Positions 41,805-43,215 of a stretch of 43,215 nt of DNA are shown piece by piece (within the stretch, counting starts at the first letter, position 1; each line of letters starts with the position of its first letter). The notes beneath the pieces were generated by a model that worked only from the letters and a program-made list of their open reading frames with translations, was not told the DNA's origin and made no database searches. The translations under genes and the position numbers were made by a program. Source of the DNA: an uncultured Bacteroidota bacterium (lineage in GTDB: Bacteria; Bacteroidota; Bacteroidia; Chitinophagales; Chitinophagaceae); the NCBI GenBank assembly GCA_903910765.1, contig CAIWBA010000201.1, positions 1 to 43,215 on the forward strand, in the 5' to 3' direction.

Positions 41805-43215
41805 ATGGGAATAATGAAAGTGTTGGTAGGATTTATCATATTATGGCCACTTGCTGGATTTTTATTCAATGGGTTGGGACGCAACTATTGGAGTAAAAAG
41901 GTAATTGCATATAAGGCAACTGGATATATTGTTTGCTCATTTATTGCAAGCATCTTTGCTTTTATATATGTACAAGAGCACGGTGCCACTAGTGTTCATT
42001 ATTTTGATTTCATTAATACGGCAACTGTTAAAATACCCTTTGATTTTAAAGTAGATGCATTATCTAGCCTTTTCCTATTGGTCATCACAGGAGTGGGTTC
42101 TTTGATTCATTTATATTCCACTGCATACATGAAGGAGGAATCATCGGCGCACTATGCAAGGTATTTTGCTTATTTGAATTTATTTATTTTCTCCATGTTA
42201 CTTTTAGTATTAGGAGATAACTATGTTATTATGTTTATTGGATGGGAAGGTGTTGGTTTGTGTTCCTATTTATTAATTGGCTATTGGTTTACGAATGGTG
42301 ATTTTAATTATGCGGCTAAGAAGGCGTTTATCATGAATCGCATTGGGGATCTGGGTTTTTTATTAGCGATATTTTGGATCATCTTCAAGTTGGGTTCTGT
42401 AAGCTATAGTGAAGTGCTCACTGCGGAAAGTTTGGCCAAATTAAGTAGTGCAGATATCACAGGTATCACGTTATTATTATTTGTGGGTGCTATGGGAAAG
42501 AGTGCACAAATTCCATTGTTCACTTGGCTTCCTGATGCGATGGCGGGTCCAACGCCTGTTTCGGCTTTGATACATGCTGCAACCATGGTTACTGCAGGTA
42601 TCTATATGATTACGCGTAGTAATATTTTATTTAGTCATAGTGAAATCACGCAAACTATCATTGCTGTCATAGGTATTAGTACCGCGTTGTTAGCAGCCAC
42701 TATTGCGATCAAACAAAATGATATCAAAAAAGTATTGGCTTACTCAACAGTAAGTCAATTAGGTTATATGTTTTTAGGATTAGGGGTGGGTGCTTACTCT
42801 GGCGCGGTATTTCATGTAATCACACATGCGTTTTTTAAAGCTTTGTTATTCTTAGGGGCTGGATCGGTTATTCATGCAATGCACCACGAGCAAGATATTC
42901 GTAAAATGGGTGGATTAAAATCAAAATTGCCCATCACACATATTACTTTCTTAATAGGATGTATCGCGATTGCAGGGGTACCTCCTTTTAGTGGCTTCTT
43001 TTCAAAAGATGAAATACTTGCCGCGGCCTTTGCAAAAAGTCCGGTGTATTGGGTATTAGGCGTGATCGGTGCTGCGATGACTGCTTTTTATATGTTCCGT
43101 TTATATACCACTACTTTTTTAGGCAAATTTAGAGGCACCGCTGATCAAGAAGCGCATTTGCATGAATCACCCATGGCAATGACTTTGCCATTAATATTAT
43201 TAGCAGTGGCAAGTG
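41805..43215 (+). CDS. nuoL: NADH-quinone oxidoreductase subunit L (cut by window end)
   Basis: Antiporter-like proton-pumping subunit, open in frame from the ATG at 41805 to the window edge (470 codons; the full protein is usually just over 600). An ATG at 41814 is an alternative start. Family motifs are FKVDALSSLFLLVITGVGSL (about 82-101), FIGWEGVGLCSYLLIGYW with the conserved Glu (about 144-161), and AMGKSAQIPLFTWLPDAM plus AGPTPVSALIHAATMVTAG (about 230-266). KKVLAYSTVSQLGYM and HAFFKALLFLGAGSVIHAMH follow. nuoM and nuoN are expected just beyond the window. Confidence 0.96.
   Translation, partial: MGIMKVLVGFIILWPLAGFLFNGLGRNYWSKKVIAYKATGYIVCSFIASIFAFIYVQEHGATSVHYFDFINTATVKIPFDFKVDALSSLFLLVITGVGSLIHLYSTAYMKEESSAHYARYFAYLNLFIFSMLLLVLGDNYVIMFIGWEGVGLCSYLLIGYWFTNGDFNYAAKKAFIMNRIGDLGFLLAIFWIIFKLGSVSYSEVLTAESLAKLSSADITGITLLLFVGAMGKSAQIPLFTWLPDAMAGPTPVSALIHAATMVTAGIYMITRSNILFSHSEITQTIIAVIGISTALLAATIAIKQNDIKKVLAYSTVSQLGYMFLGLGVGAYSGAVFHVITHAFFKALLFLGAGSVIHAMHHEQDIRKMGGLKSKLPITHITFLIGCIAIAGVPPFSGFFSKDEILAAAFAKSPVYWVLGVIGAAMTAFYMFRLYTTTFLGKFRGTADQEAHLHESPMAMTLPLILLAVAS

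Noticed and set aside
1-43215. Mobile elements, CRISPR arrays, tRNA or rRNA genes
   Set aside because: No transposase or integrase motifs, no regularly spaced repeats, no cloverleaf-like sequence in the gaps; genes are dense core functions.

Overview
The window looks like ordinary chromosome from a member of the Bacteroidota, most likely the Chitinophagaceae or a close relative (inference from gene content). Signs: AT-rich DNA, no consistent Shine-Dalgarno sequences, many -7 boxes of the Bacteroidota type TAnnTTTG just upstream of genes, gliding genes gldE/gldD beside mutY, a DUF5916 outer-membrane protein, a START-like/LptF pair, an alanine/glutamate-tailed S16, and a 14-subunit-type complex I with a NuoG lacking the molybdopterin-like region. 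I saw no rRNA, tRNA, insertion sequence, prophage, CRISPR array or plasmid function. The window ends inside nuoL.

Layout. 82-5170 (+): mutY, gldE, gldD, a DUF3109 protein and lutB. 5208-21421 (all -): EamA transporter, purH, a minimal ComEC-like protein, an RsmI-like methyltransferase with an EI24/CysZ-like membrane protein, upp, ade with a DUF5916 protein, a dipeptidase/S4-protein/trmD run, a CDF metal transporter, and a START-like/LptF/exported superoxide dismutase run. 21691-25063 (+): ffh, rpsP, rimM and a 1-Cys peroxiredoxin, each with its own promoter-like box. 25229-28208 (-): three RNA-modification genes in tandem (rlmN, an RsuA/RluB-type and an RluA-type pseudouridine synthase). 28408-30164: a small secreted protein converging on hisS. 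30245-33349 (+): a small membrane protein, a PstS-like lipoprotein and a TPR protein. 33470-43215 (+): the nuo operon A to L, starting directly after a strong terminator.

How the genes fit together: aerobic respiration (nuo, lactate-type oxidation protein LutB), oxidative-stress defence (SOD, peroxiredoxin, MutY), purine and pyrimidine synthesis and salvage (purH, ade, upp), protein export and ribosome maturation (ffh, rpsP, rimM, trmD, rlmN, pseudouridine synthases), and envelope/gliding functions (GldD, GldE, LptF-type permease, DUF5916 protein).

I found no convincing new multi-gene system. The observations most worth checking are non-coding or architectural: a near-perfect 23-bp dyad upstream of the ffh promoter box, a 39-nt hairpin abutting a second one downstream of the peroxiredoxin gene, promoter boxes so close to start codons that leaderless mRNAs are predicted, a NuoG with an altered fourth cluster motif, and a ComEC homologue reduced to its membrane core.
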